Of a stretch of 64,000 nucleotides of DNA, positions 1-17,545 are shown in pieces. The DNA lies in contig NC_092693.1 of assembly GCF_964275005.1 (NCBI RefSeq), positions 24,641,122 through 24,705,121 of the forward strand, read 5' to 3'. This DNA comes from Diadema setosum. Its lineage: Eukaryota > Echinodermata > Echinoidea > Diadematoida > Diadematidae. The notes under the pieces are model-generated. The model made no database searches. It had not been told where the DNA came from and saw nothing but the letters and a program-made list of their open reading frames with translations. A program made the translations under genes and the position numbers. The first letter of the stretch is position 1. Each line of letters begins with the position of its first letter.

Positions 1-3000
1 TGCAAGTGGATCGAAAATCTCACTGCATTTCAGCGAGTGCTGCTGTTGCTTCACACAGTGTAAATTATGTGACGAGATAAGGCCTTGATTAGTGGAGAGT
101 GGCTTCCATCAATCTTGTGGTCCTCTAAAAAGCTCTGATCACATCCAATCAGGCCAAAATTGGGCATGAAGCATGTTTATGAAAGGCTTTCTGCAATCAG
201 TGCCAATTGGAACCTGAACTACAGGAGCGACAAATCCCATTATACTCTCCGAGTCTCTCGTCCCCCGCTGCAAGTGAAGGAGGCACAATCAATCTGCCTA
301 GAAAAGGGTAGAGGTCATGACAGCCTTCTTGTCAAAGGGACTGATTAAAGAACCCCATCACAATCACTAGGAAGTGGGCAGAGGGCTTACAAACACCATA
401 GTGTAGTACAGCTGATATCTACAGAATGTTGGACAATATACATGTAGTACAGGGTTGTATTGAATTAATAAAATAACATACAAGTGGGCATCCATGTTGT
501 TACAGTCTATGTGTTGTCCCATTGGCGAGATATACGACAACAAGCACAAAGTTTATGTGATGCAGCATGATATATGGCAAACTTGGTCCCTATAAGCTCT
601 ACAATTTCAACTGCATGCACACAAATACCATACATGCATGGAATGTCAACTAAAACCCCTGATCATTCTTGCTACAGTGCGTGTGCATTAATGCATATAA
701 TATACAGGCCTATACCCTACAATATAAACATGTATATGTGGCTATGGGTGTACAAATCCAGTAAACAAAAAAACTATTACTCTCCAAAAGACAGCATGCT
801 TGAAATTGAAATCTGACATTTCATGCCACATGTACATGTATCATATGCCTAAGGATAAGACGCATATTTTGGGGACAATGCACATCTGATTCAGGGTGCA
901 GTCAAACCTGTTGATAGCGGCCACCAAAGGGAGATGAAAAGAGTACAGTAGCCTTTATAGACATGTAGACTCCCCTATACAAGGTGGGGGGAGGGGGTCA
1001 CAAAGAAGTTACAGGCAACTTAGAATGGTATGCCATTGGTTTCTCTGTCTAATTTATCAGTCTTTCAAAATTAACTTCAAATTGTTAAAAAAATTTACAG
1101 AAAATTTCCTTTGTCACTTATTTCATTTAAAAAAAGTAAAGTGCAAAAAATTCATATATATATGACAAAATCATAATTAAAATAGATGTTGAAAGGCAAA
1201 AGGTTAGAAATAAGTGGGGTGAAAGGGTACCAGACTAAGGAAGACTTTTACTTGTCAGCTTTTGTTTTAAAAAACACATGCCAATGAAATATATACAGCA
1301 TGGCCATGATTTCTGTAAAAAATCTATGACATAATCAATGGCATTCACAAATTAATTGAATATATATTACTATGAAATCCAAGGGTCAATTTTGTCTGTC
1401 AACCTACAAGAAGCCAACAAAATAACAAGAGAAAAGGAAACAAACTGTAATCATTTTGTTGCTTCATCTTGCACAATTTGTCGACTTACGTCAAGTTAGC
1501 TTAGAAATGAGAAGTTGCAGTTGCAGTTGCGACGTATAAATATTTCATGTTTACGAGTGATAAATCTGTCACAAAGCAAAAACAAAGTCCTTGCCTGGTA
1601 ATACCCTTCACCTTTAACCCGTTGTGGATGAGTCCCGAGTATATTCGGGCAGGGGTCTATGGGAAATACGTGTTGTAGCAAAATCAATCTGTCCTCGACG
1701 GGTTAAGAGAGATCAGGCTGAGCCTTGTTTGTTGACATTAAGATGTATGTATAATTATTTTGTTCTTCTTAATTACTTTTTGCCCTTATCCTATAACTCA
1801 CTTCTCTTGGATCATCTCCTTCCTTCATCTCTTTACTTCCAACTTTCATCACAGCCGACAGTCTTTTATAGGATCATATCACCACTTTACAGTGGTTTAC
1901 CAGACTAAAATCTCAGTTCTTCCCTCCTATTCACGACAACACATTAAAGGGATCATATAATTTTGGTTGAGACCTAACTTTAGGTTTGTAACATTTTTGG
2001 GTGAGATAATGAGAAAACCTCCTGTGAAATATGAAAGATCATTTAATTCCAAGAGGAATTCAACGTTAATTTGATGAAAATTGGTTTGAAATGGCTGATA
2101 TACACAAAACAGAGTAATCCTAATAAAAGGTGGGGACCCACCTGTTATTACAATCGGTTTATTTCACTTTGTTTCGGGATGTCTCAGCCATTCTAAAACC
2201 GATTTTCATCAGATAAACTGTCAATTTGTCTTAGAATGATATGCCCTGTACTATTTCATAAATATGGTTTCTTGGTATCTCGCAAAAAGTTAAAGGCCCA
2301 AACTTCGCCTCCACCAATACTGTACCATCCCTTTAAATTATTGCTATCTCTCCCACATTCCTTCTTCCACAGGAATCCTTTCCAGGACTACACTTATAAT
2401 TTTCCCCCTCTCCAATAGCTCTTTTCTACAGGATTTCTTAAGACAAACCTCTCCTTTTCTTCACTTTCAGTAATATTTGAATCCGCGTTTCATACAATGT
2501 AGTTTGTGTTCCCTACCATTAATAGGCTTCTTTCTCTCGCTTTGTTTTCTAAACAACATTTGAAAATTCATATCTTCATCACCTCTCTCTTTCTCATATC
2601 TCCTCGATTTTCCAACCTTCCCCTTCCACTCTCCTTTCTTCTTTCTGGTTCATCTTTCACCTACCACTGACCTCTGAACCATTACCCGATTTGCACTATA
2701 TTCTTCCTTACAATTGTCCCTGTCTCCTGTTTTCCCCAACTCACTCAGTGCAACATTTACATCCAGCTCAGATCACTACTGTCCTTTGACTATCTATCAT
2801 TATTTGTTGTTTTCCTTGGTCACTCTCCTCTTTCTAGGGTCTTCTTACGCCAAATGACAGTTCTATCAAGGACTACATACCGTACACAGTGTTATTGCAA
2901 ATCTCTCTTCCTCATTCAGCTATTGTCTGAATAATGTCTGAAACACTGCATAATGGATATTTATAATTTTTTTTTCCTAAGACTAAGAGACAATGTGGAA

Positions 3001-4432
3001 AATGTAGGATTACCATTTCTTGGCAGTGTTTAACTAAAACTGTCATTCCTTTAAGTTTTTAATACTTAAATTTCCATCATAAAGGGAATCTTTCAGCAAT
3101 TGTAACAATTACGCTCTAAATACACATACAAACTGACTGTAACATTGGATGCAGCCACACCAAACATGGACGGAGCATGGTTAAAAATGGATCTGTAAAA
3201 AGTGACCCCAAACATGAATGTTTCAACTCTATACACTGCAAACGGTGAAAAGGATTTAACAACCAGACGAATTCAACATAAACATGTACAAGTATATTGT
3301 GACCTGCCACTGATTTAAGCTCTCACCATAATCAGTCAACTTCACTGCCACCTTGTGCTTTCCTTCTCATAAAATAATCTTTTTACATACAAAAATACAG
3401 TTGTACTTTTACTGATAATGTATGGGCTGCACATTTACACAAAGCAAGAGTAGGTACAGTATTAAAAGCAAGAACATATCAATTCCTTTTTTCTCAATCA
3501 TTTTGGAAATAAGGTCTTGATTTTTGACATAGCTAGACAGTAGCTGCAGCTTTTTGTAGTTAAACAGTGGCAGGACACAGTACACTTATAACATCACAAC
3601 CATGGCTGACTCTGTGCTGATACTGCAAATTTCATGGAATTGGAATATATGTGCTCAGTGAAGCTGTTATAATAGAACTAAATAAATAAATAAGTAAATA
3701 AAATAAAAATAAATTGATTAATGGAAAAAAATAACAATAAACAACAATCTTACTGGAATGGCTAACAGAAATCCAAATCAACCTTTAACTTAATCTGGAC
3801 TCATTTCCAAACATCAAAATATTGTACTTGTTTGTCGCATTTGTAATAACACAGGTTTTACTTACTGTAGTTTCTGTATTAAATCTTAATTCAATTCTAA
3901 GCCAAAATGAGAAAGAAAACATAAAGTGATGTGCAATATCATAAAGTGACATAATTACAGCATATCGGTGTTTTGCTGGTCAGAAAATAGACTAGGCCTA
4001 TCTAGAGTGTCTATTACATAGGCCCTAACGTTACAATCATTATTGATTCAGCAAAGTGAAGACGTACCACTCCAGTTTTGCCAAATTAGGCCTAAGTTAC
4101 ATGGAACCAGCAAACACTATTTTTGGCAATTTAAAAAAAAAAAACTTTTTTGCATAGCTACCGGTAGATATTCCTAGAGAAGGGACATAATTTTATGCTT
4201 ATTAGTGACGAGTTCAACAATGAATGACATCTAGATATAGATCTAGGGCCTAGATCTAACGTTAGTTTAAGTTATACAAGTCATGTATGATGTAGCCCAT
4301 AAATGCAACTTGCCCTTGCAAAACAAAAACAAAAACAAAAACAAAGCATGAAAAAAAAAAACCAAGACTCAAGAGCGATTATAAAACAGCAAGAACAGCA
4401 CACAGAAGTAGCCATGGCATGTGATGTTTCAC
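1..4432. other. GMPR intron 1 / gene-free stretch
   Basis: No exon recognised on either strand. It holds a TTAA-flanked MITE (1944-2336), a relic of a CAGTCAAACCTG-type inverted-repeat element near 897-1000 that resembles 30832-30917, and A/T-rich simple sequence near 3680-3740. The ORFs here are short and show no codon pattern or homology that I recognise. Confidence 0.6.
1944..2336. mobile_element. TTAA-flanked MITE, family C, copy 1
   Basis: Begins TTAAAGGGATCATA and ends CATCCCTTTAA. The two halves are imperfect inverted repeats: the phrase around 'gatgaaaattggtttgaaatg' at about 2075 returns inverted near 2197-2215. A second copy lies at 62052-62443. TTAA at both ends fits piggyBac- or Kolobok-type target choice. 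It has no coding capacity. Confidence 0.75.
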
Positions 4433-4537
4433 TTTCTGCTGAAGTTCCACCTCCGATCGGCTCTTCAATGTGCTCCTCTTTGGCCGCACAAGGACATCTT
4501 TGAAGTCCAGCTTGATGTCGCTGTCAATCCTCGGCAT
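4433..4537 (-). CDS. GMPR: GMP reductase, first coding exon (partial gene)
   Basis: GMP reductase converts GMP to IMP with NADPH in cytosolic purine salvage. Reading the minus strand from the ATG at 4537 gives 35 codons beginning [16 protein letters not shown] and continuing [19 protein letters not shown], which matches the N-terminus of animal GMPR/GMPR2 almost residue for residue; this segment precedes the TIM-barrel core. The exon ends in phase 0 at a GT donor (AAA|gtgaaa, 4432), where vertebrate GMPR has the intron before its conserved FxFRNSKQTYSG block. I looked for the next exons (catalytic cysteine loop, barrel) in 1-4432 and found none, so intron 1 exceeds 4.4 kb and the rest lies off the left edge. 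NEDD8 is divergent on the other side. The exact donor is inferred; the start and reading frame are secure. Confidence 0.9.
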
Positions 4538-5524
4538 GACTGCTCTCCCAGTACAGTGTTGTCAACAGTTTCACGCGATTTCCTTTTGGGAAGGCACCCC
4601 GGGCTCCAGCACGGCTCGAAACTATTAAAAACTGTAACCGTTAGGCCTAAAAGTGTAACAATGTGTAAAAAGGGGGTTCAAGAATTCTCGATCTCACACG
4701 TTGTCGTTACGGACGTTAGGTTGGTTCCAGCTGCAACTTTATTAGAACAGTCTTGGCACCCTTACAGATTGAGATTCGACTTTTGACGAGATGTTAACAG
4801 TTAAATCTGGTGGATGTTGACGAATGTCACGACTTCGCAAGATAAAAAACAGCACGGACGGTTTGTACTATGTAGCTGCAAGGTGATTAAATATGCTTGT
4901 TTTGGTTCCTCAACAAGTTACTGCCGTCTGCTATGCCGGATGGTTTGCCAGATAACGTGTTCGAGACGCTACACAGAGGCCGCGCTGCTGCTGCTGGTGC
5001 AGTGGTGGTACGATGATGCGAGAGTAGAGCCCCTAATGCTAACGTTATCCGTTAGTTAGATTAGATATTCAACATGGTTTCTTCTCCGTCGTAATGACAT
5101 CGAAATCAAAATCCCCAATGTGGCCTCAGTTGGTCAGGTCATAGACAGTCAAATCACCTCCCAACCAAGCTGGAAAATTTGAGGTAGATCACAGATGTAG
5201 CCAACCAATACGTTTACACTCTACTGTGTCGTAGAGCACACATAGATCAATATACAGCTCATATGGATCATACACATGGTCAACATGACAGTCATGAGCG
5301 GCGCGCGATGATCGGAGCAGCGCTCGCGCGGTGCTTCACGAATCATGCATTCCTTGCATAATAATCATAGTACCCTGTATTCCCGCGCGCCTCAGTTTTT
5401 CCCGCGGCTTCAAACTTAACCAGCGCCCTCTAGACTCTAGCCACTCTGATTCAAGCTCGCCATACTGTACAAAACTTTTGCAGCTCGTTTTTTAAATCTT
5501 TAATATACCATTCACCTACCGAAT

Positions 5525-5686
5525 CAGGGGCGGATCCAGGGAGGACAGCAACCGGTGGACGCCCCCCTTTATTTTTTGTTGAAACAAAAGAAATAAAAAG
5601 AAAAAAATGGGGGGAGGGGTGCGTGCGCCCCCCCTTTATTTTTGTAAACACGCCCCCTCTTTACGGAATTCCTGGATCCGCCCCTG
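5525..5686. mobile_element. Palindromic GGCGGATCCAGG MITE, copy 1
   Basis: Starts CAGGGGCGGATCCAGG and ends CCTGGATCCGCCCCTG, and the whole element folds on itself. The flanks are a direct repeat CGAAT (5520-5524 and 5687-5691), indicating a 5-bp target-site duplication. Related copies lie at 24135-24279 and 56683-56832. Apparent ORFs inside are Lys/Phe low-complexity readings and not genes. Confidence 0.8.
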
Positions 5687-6799
5687 CGAATCACAAATGC
5701 GACTGACATTGTCTGTAAACAAAATGCTCTGTCATTGGACATTGGACACCATAGTCTCAAATCAACAATAGATAATCCAATCCTGTATTCACAGTAAATA
5801 ATTATCTCTTTGGTAGGAACCAAACATGTGCACTGAGCGTCGCTATAGTTGTGTGACAGTAATGACACTATTTTCTGTCACCGAGGAGTCCATAATTTTA
5901 CTACATCGAGACCCGAAATAGTGCGTGACATATTTGTTCCACATCCGTAAACACATCTTTTAGAATAAAATTACAAAACGTTTTCACGTTCATGTACAGT
6001 AGGGCCTAGAAATATTCCTCAAGCGTTGTTTATTACTGAGTTATACCCCGGTACACGATCATGACTGTACCGCGTGCAGTGGACGCGATTTACCGATTAT
6101 ACACTTTGTTATTGTTGTTTTCAAAAGCCATTTTTTTTTCAAATAAGAAAAGACCAAAGCATTTTTTTCTTCACTAGTGCCTATATAAAGCTCTTCGGTG
6201 AGAACATACAAGCAAATTATACAGCACAATGAAGTAACTTATAGAGTACTCAAGTGAACCAAGTAATGATTTCATTGATAGAAATTATGAAAAAAGAATC
6301 ACAAATCAGCCATAGATACATAGAGACGAATAATAGGTCCTATACAACAAATGAATGATTCATGCATTATAATGTATGTGAACCAAAAAGTGATTAAATG
6401 ATCAAAATTTTAAAAGAAAAGAAATAATAAAAATCATTCATGAAATGCCTTAAAGTACAAGCCCATTACACTTTTGTTTTAGTCTTGCATCCCCGCCCTA
6501 GCTGTTTTTTCTTTTCTTATCCTTTTGCCCCGAGGAACCTAAACTAGCAGCAAATTTGCCTACTTCCATTCGAAGAACCTACCTCTGCATAATCTTTCCT
6601 ATACAGAATGCTCTGCCTAAAGTATTCTCTCTGTTCAGCCATTTCCCTTTATTCTTTATTTTTCTTGATCCTCTTATATACCCTGTTCTTTTATATCATT
6701 CCAAGTATAGGTGGTTAGCTCTATTGACAAATATTATTATACTTCATGAATTAGGGCCTATTATTATGATTCAACAATAATTGTTTTTCGATAATATTT

Positions 6800-7047
6800 G
6801 AAGAGTTTGTTTGCAAAAACCGATAAGTCCATTTTTGAAGATTTTGAAGTACGGTCTCTGTCATAAAGTACGAAATAATACCTTTTAAATGACATATTGG
6901 TCACTGCATAATAAAGGTATATTTTTGAAGTATTGTTTAAAAGAAGCAAAAATTTTCTTATTATCCCCTTTGTTTTTCTTGACCTTAAATCGCAAATATC
7001 TCCATTTGACAAATACGGACTTATCGGTTTTTGCAAACAAACTCTTC
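6800..7047. mobile_element. Short element bounded by 31-bp perfect inverted repeats
   Basis: 6800-6830 (gaagagtttgtttgcaaaaa...) and 7017-7047 are exact reverse complements of 31 bases. ATTT directly flanks both ends, consistent with a 4-bp target duplication. The interior is A/T-rich and non-coding. It lies between the divergent GMPR and NEDD8 starts and helps explain the wide gap. Confidence 0.65.
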
Positions 7048-7407
7048 ATTTACTCTTTTTTACTCCAACATATCGTTCCCAATCTATAATTTTAATGTTT
7101 ACCGACCGAAATGTATATCCACACTTTATAGGGCCTATGTATCAATCTAAGCTTTTCACGTTTAAAAAAAAAGTTCATAATATCTCCTCCTCTTTACCAC
7201 AAAATGTTCATAAAATTATTTCCCGCAATGCTGAATAAAAAAAAGTTCTTTTGTATACCCAAGGTTCTACATCATCTTAAACTGAAATTCTCTTAAACTG
7301 TCATTCAAATTAGCTTTTAGTTTAACGGCCAGCTTCTTTAAAGAAAATGTTATATATGGGTGTATTGCATTTTTTTTTTTGCTCTGCAGTGCAAAATATC
7401 CACATCT

Positions 7408-7415
7408 TTTATTAC

Positions 7416-7466
<51 letters not shown>

Positions 7467-7530
7467 ATTTTATTATTATCATTATAGTTGTTATTATTAT
7501 CAATATTATTATTGATATAATTATTATTGA
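7408..7530. repeat. (ATT)n microsatellite
   Basis: Long run of attatt units, degenerate at its right end. It creates false poly-Leu and poly-Asn ORFs on the two strands. Confidence 0.9.
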
Positions 7531-8509
7531 TTTTACACAGAACTCAATTCAGTATCTCTATTACAATCATCTCTTTTTAATAATGTTTCTTCAAGTGTAT
7601 GGTATATTTTCAAATAGTTCCTATATTTTCTCAATTTCCAAACAATGTAATCCCATTCGAAATTCACATATTTACTATAAATTTTCTCCTGCATAGATAA
7701 TACAAGTATAATGTCAATATTCTGTTTATAGAAATACTTTTCTTCAAAAATATATTAACTCGTCAGTTTTTTTAACATTAAAAATAATTTCACTTCTTCT
7801 ACTTTCCTCTTTTCCCACCAGAAAGCTTGTAATAAAAAGCCAATTTTTAAACCAGCTCTCAATAAAATAAGAAAATAAAAGCAAAAGGTTCTATGTGAAT
7901 TCAGCGTTACACAATGTTGCTGTAAAATTGTAAAATTCTATGACTTCCCGGGTCAAACTAAAGAGTGATTACTTTCCACCGCATCATTACATTGAGTCCC
8001 CAAAGAACTGACAAGCAGGCTCTGTTAGTTGAAATTATGAAATGGGAACTGGCAAAAATAGTACAGTTCTTAATTCTCCGAGGAAGAAAATTATGCAATT
8101 TCTGTTGCCAGGGAGGTGAGAGTAACCTTCCTGCTGTTACCGTGGAATCCACATATTTCACTTACATCTCCCTGAAACACGACGTATCATGCATCTCACT
8201 CTTCCTTCGAGAACAATAGCCTACCGTTATCATACTGCGCCGCGAGGGGGAGCTCTTTCCAAAAGAGCAGCGAAAGAGGTTACCTAGCTTTGCATGCGAT
8301 GCTCGCTAGTCACGTCAGTCAACGCTAGTACGGATCGGCGACGTACACGAGCGCAGTTACTACTAACGTTACAAAAGTAGGCCTATGATCTGGAGTCCCC
8401 GCTAGCAGACCATCTCAACAACAGGATCAATCAGCTCAGAATAGTCAGATACTCGAGTCAATTGCGTTCCAGGTTCCAGAATCAAGCTACTGCGTTTGAT
8501 TTTTTCAAG

Positions 8510-12742
<4,233 letters not shown>

Positions 12743-15700
12743 TGGGCTGGTGACATGTGCAAGTAACATCACATGATCAACAGTTGTAGAGCCATACAAC
12801 TGATGTCTATTCTTTGTTGGCTACTTGTCAACAAAACGCAAGGATGGAGATTAGAGCATAACTCATTATTAGCCCCTGTAGATACAAGGGTAAGGAAGGG
12901 ATTGAGAATGGAAGGGGGAGGGGGGGGGGAGTAAGGAGAAGGGGGAATACATTTTGTGTAGTGCAACTGGAAGCTGGAAGCCAGAAGCCTGAAGCAGTGG
13001 AAAATGTATTGCTGTTATAAGCATGCTTAATGTGTCATTATTGTTTAAATGAATTTAACATTAGCCACATTAAAGGCCTGCTTTTACAAGCCTTCCTGTC
13101 CATTTTCGCTCATGGTCATCTCAATTTATATGTTTCTTTATTCTCTGTTCTGACTTTTTTTTTTCTTATGCAAGCAGTTCATCCTGCTCTGAAAGCAAAA
13201 AGGAATTACAGGTTCACTTTTGGTTCTCATATATATTCTTCAGATAAAATTGCATACATGAAAAAGAGAATATAAAAATTTGAGTCTTATAATGCAGGGG
13301 AAAAATAAAGTATGTCTTATATGCCTTATTAAGGACTCGTACAGCATTATATTAAACGATTGACATTAACATCAGGGCACATACATATCTACATGTGCAA
13401 ACAAGGAGATTTTAATGCACTTTGTGTAATTGGTTTAAATGAATGTTACTTCCATGGGAACATCAGACTAATACATGTACCATTGTAGTGTGAATCGCAT
13501 GAAAAAAAAACAAAAAAAAAACCAACAACAAACAAACAAAAACCCAGCTACATTGTACTAACCAGTATCTTCAATGGACAGAATATTTCATAGCAGTGTT
13601 CTTGTCTGCATTAGTTATATATGTTATGTTTTTATTCTTTTCTTCCTGTTGCTTATCCCATGCTCTTTGAGCAGTTTCATAGAAACTTAACAGGCAAAAT
13701 AGTGTGTCCCTTGTGAGACAAGGTGTATTTTGATATCTTTCCTCAATTTGCAAATGAATACTGGATGGCTATTGTCATAGGCAGAAGAGGTCTGTAGACA
13801 TACAGGAATATTAAGTTATTTTGCATGATCATTGTTTATTCCTGACTGGATGAGGTAAAGTTATTTGTACAAGCAACATGGATATGTAATTGCTATTTCA
13901 GTTTGTTGCATCCTGTTAGTAACTCTTCTCAGAGCTCCATGATTAGACGAAAGCTTTACTGTTGTAACAGCTATTTGTGTGTTGGCATGTTTATGAAAAC
14001 ATCCTTGCATGGGAGCCGCCTTTTTTAGAAGGCAAGTAGCTGTCGTGTGTACAAGCAAAACTCACATAGATATGATAGGAAATTGGAGTTTCTTACGTTT
14101 ATTTTCACGTGTTATACATGCTTTTACCAAGAAAGTTGAGAATATTCATATTATAATGATTTTTTTGCCATCCTTCAACTTAACAATACTGTTTAATAGC
14201 ATGATTAATGTCAGTCATTGATTTGATTCATAGAACAGGTGGTCATCTTAATATTGTAGATCAAGATATCCCTTTTTTCATTGTTCCATTCTGTCATTCT
14301 ACCCTGCTATATGGTGCTTTGTGGAGGTTAGAGGCCAACCCCAAATGTGTTTTTATAACTTACATGATTGGCCTCGATGGGCTCAGCATGTCAGAGACAT
14401 GGAATCACAAGATGTACCGACCATCATATTACATGTACCAGGAAGATGTTGTAGAAGGAGTGACAACCCTTTGTAATCCATGCAACCACAGGTTTGGGTT
14501 CTAAAGCATTACAATGGGATGTCTTAAACATTCTTGTATGCTTTGAAGCCATGCTCGGCACCGCTTTATCTGATTGATGACATTTTTAAGAAAAAAAAAA
14601 AGTTTCACATTTCATTGAATTGCAAGTTATACAACTGTATTTCAACATGAAATTCTGAATGAAATGGTAGAATTTGTTTAGAACAGTTTAGGAAAGAATT
14701 CAGAGTTACACAGTACATTACATGCATTCACATGTATGTCGGTTCTCCTGGTGATGTGCAAGTCGAAATGAAAATTATGTCCGAAAAAAAAATATATATA
14801 TTTTTCCACAATGCACACATTTGTGCGTGTTAGTCTTATACCCTGTAATATGGCATACATGTACACATGTATTTGATCTTTCAAATACTGGTACTCAGTA
14901 CTTTGCTAAAGTATGTTACAGTGTGTTTCTCTACTTTTTGCTGTTAAAAGTGTAATTCTTACACTGGATTTTGATTTGCTGCTACATTTTAAATTAAAAG
15001 CGCACACATTCATTGTTGCCAGCACATTGAAAGAGAGAGGAAACTGCTGCAAGGGAGATCTTATCTGCTACGAGAATGCTAGTCCTGATTGCTGACTTGA
15101 CTGATGCACTCTTCTGTTAAAACACCTGGATAATACCTGTCATTAAGCACGTAACTTTCTGGTGATGTTGCGCATGACTTCAAAGGAGAGCAATTAGTTT
15201 CTTCTTTATCTATTTCACCTTTCTGATGTTGTATCCCACACTGTATCATTTTGTTGTTAGACATCACTTTCAGTTTCTATATACAATTTGTATGTTTGTG
15301 ATTGAATCACTTTTCCAGTGATGGCAAATATTTACTGTAGCAGATGCGAGGCATGAAATTCACATTGCAATTTAAACTAAAAAATGTGGATTGCGTAGTG
15401 CTTGTGAGTACCTTTTGTCCAACCTGGAGGTTACATTGACATTAAATGATTGGAATGTGTATATATGTAACAAAATGAACTTGATCTCCAGTTTCCCTTT
15501 GTGTCTTGAGCATAGAACATCCAATTTATGAACGTGGGAACAATTCACTGGGGTAGCAGGTGACTGTGCACTTACTCTCTATGGAGAAACTTCACTCAAT
15601 GTTTGAATAGTGAATACAGGAGCATGAAAGCTTGGAGTATGGCAGGTAGTAAGATCATAAGAGTTTTTGAGTTGCACTGTCTTCACGAATCAGCAATATG

Positions 15701-16078
15701 GATCACAATCACACACCCTTGCACATGTACATGTAAATATCATAGGTGATGATGCCGTAGCTTCACAGGTCTTTTGGTAGGTTGCACATAGCTCTTCACT
15801 TCATTTCCTTTGTATCTAAATATTCAAAGTAAAGTTACATCCAAATTCTGGAGTCTTAATGAAGAAATAGTAGGGTCTTTGTCAAGGAAGAGGTGCAGCT
15901 GCTTAATTATTCACAAAAGAGGCTGTATCATTTTCTTCATGAGCAAGTGTGATACCTTGTGAGGAGCGGAGGGTGTACGTGGATGGCTGATGGATAGTTA
16001 TGAATTCAAGTAAGTAAGGAGTGAGACTGGATGTATTTTAAAGTGGGTACATGCAAAAGTATCTTGTACACTGTAGTA

Positions 16079-16102
16079 AACACACACACACACACACACA
16101 CA
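16079..16102. repeat. (CA)n microsatellite
   Basis: Uninterrupted cacaca run of about 24 bases. Confidence 0.9.
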
Positions 16103-16745
16103 TAAGAAGACATTGTACATACAACACCAATTTGTCATGTACAATATCATCATGCTTTCTAGATATTTAATAGAAATAAGAATAGCTTCTATGTACATTT
16201 CCAAAAACAATCTAGTTATATCGTCTTCAAAAAAAAAAAAAATTCAAATAAACACTTCTATTATCACAGATACAAATCTTGAATACAATGGGCATAAAAT
16301 AACCTAAAGTAAGAATATGTAGAATCACTTTTTTTCCTTTTATTCATAATATGGGTGCATTTTTTGTTTGGTGGGAATAATCATGTTGGATTGATTATCG
16401 AGGTTGACTGAAAGCTGCAAGAGTTGGAGCTGTTTGGACTGGAGAATAAATTTTGATCTCTCATAATTCAGTCTGAGGATTTCCTGGACAAGACAGAAAT
16501 CCGGCTAATCTTACATAGTGTGCTCTCAGACTGCAAAATATTTCTTTCACCATTATGTTTCAGAGTCATCTTCAACCATGTTTAAAATTAATTTGTTCAG
16601 AGAATGAAATAGGTCTCCTGGCCAACCACAAATTGCATACAACTTTGTCACTAACTCAGTGGTCTGTATCAAGCTCACAGCTCCCAGTACACATACCATG
16701 CATGAATGAGTGTATATCTATTATACATGCATACAGCATATTCAT

Positions 16746-16962
16746 GTACTGTATACGCAGTTATTTTCGCGTACAGATATTTTCGCGAATGACGAGGTCA
16801 CAGACATTTTCGCGAGATGTTGTTTTTGCGAATTGACGCCGACGCTTACGTTAATGCTCTATTAACAAAGCGCATGCCGACAATTTCGCGTGTTGTTAAA
16901 TTCGCGATCCAACTGCAATTCGCGAAATTAAACCCTCGCGAAAATAACAGTGTATACAGTAT
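16746..16962. mobile_element. TTCGCG-rich MITE, copy 1
   Basis: Ends are inverted: tactgtatacgcagttattt on the left and aaaataacagtgtatacagta on the right. The interior carries about eight TTCGCG/CGCGAA words, striking in an A/T-rich background. A relative lies at 30576-30822. Confidence 0.75.
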
Positions 16963-17170
16963 CCAGAGAGTGTGTGGATTTTCAGTGGAAGTGATGAAAG
17001 GTCAAGCCAAACTTTCCCTTCTCAAGTATTCTTCAGGTTGCGAATACACACCAAGAGCTCAGGTATCACTGGGCCGTGGGTGGCTGAGTGCGATGTGAAA
17101 AGCATGTTTTAAAGACCGGGTGGCATGGGGGGACACCATGGAGTGGGAATGCTGGCCTGGCTCAGATATA

Positions 17171-17545
17171 AAGTGCATTCTTGTTATAACAAACATGGTT
17201 AAAACAAAACTACAACAAAGTAAAAATTCAGGTCCAAAAATAATCACCTATACATCTTTATATGCTAAAAGCGTGTTAATTAAATCTGTTCGACTGGACT
17301 TACTTGCGAAAATCACGGAAACTCGTGACTCGGGACGAGTCACGAAACTGTTCTCTCTGTGATTTTCACAAGTAAGTCCAGTTGAACAGATTTAATTTAC
17401 ACGCTTTTAGCATACTACCTGGATGAATCAAAATCTACATCGATATATCTTTATATGCTGCTTTACTGTTCAGCTGTAAAGAAATTTCGATGTAATGAAA
17501 GAAAATTGCCTGTCCAGAGGACTTTGTTACAACAGGAGTCACCTG
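17171..17545. mobile_element. pogo/Tigger-like MITE with nested palindrome
   Basis: Terminal sequences (cattcttgttataac... and ...gttacaacaggagtcacctg) match the 23771-23956 element, and TA flanks both ends. Its centre is interrupted by a separate hairpin whose arms are 17262-17316 and 17359-17413. The 13-mer ATCTTTATATGCT occurs on both sides of that insert (17254-17266, 17447-17459). Confidence 0.65.

Larger units (their letters stand above)
4538..8509. promoter_or_regulatory. Divergent GMPR-NEDD8 intergenic region
   Basis: Lies between the GMPR start codon (minus) and the NEDD8 start codon (plus), so it must hold both promoters and 5' UTRs. CpG-dense patches occur at about 5300-5400 and 8230-8345. 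It also contains a palindromic 162-bp MITE (5525-5686), a 31-bp perfect inverted repeat (6800-7047) and an (ATT)n microsatellite (about 7408-7530). No transcription start or core motif can be fixed from sequence alone. Confidence 0.5.

Noticed and set aside
1..4432. Search for further GMPR exons
   Set aside because: None of the conserved blocks (FRNSKQTYSG, GPGSVCTTR or similar) could be read on the minus strand here.
7267..7696. Poly-Asn / poly-Leu ORFs
   Set aside because: Readings of the (ATT)n microsatellite.
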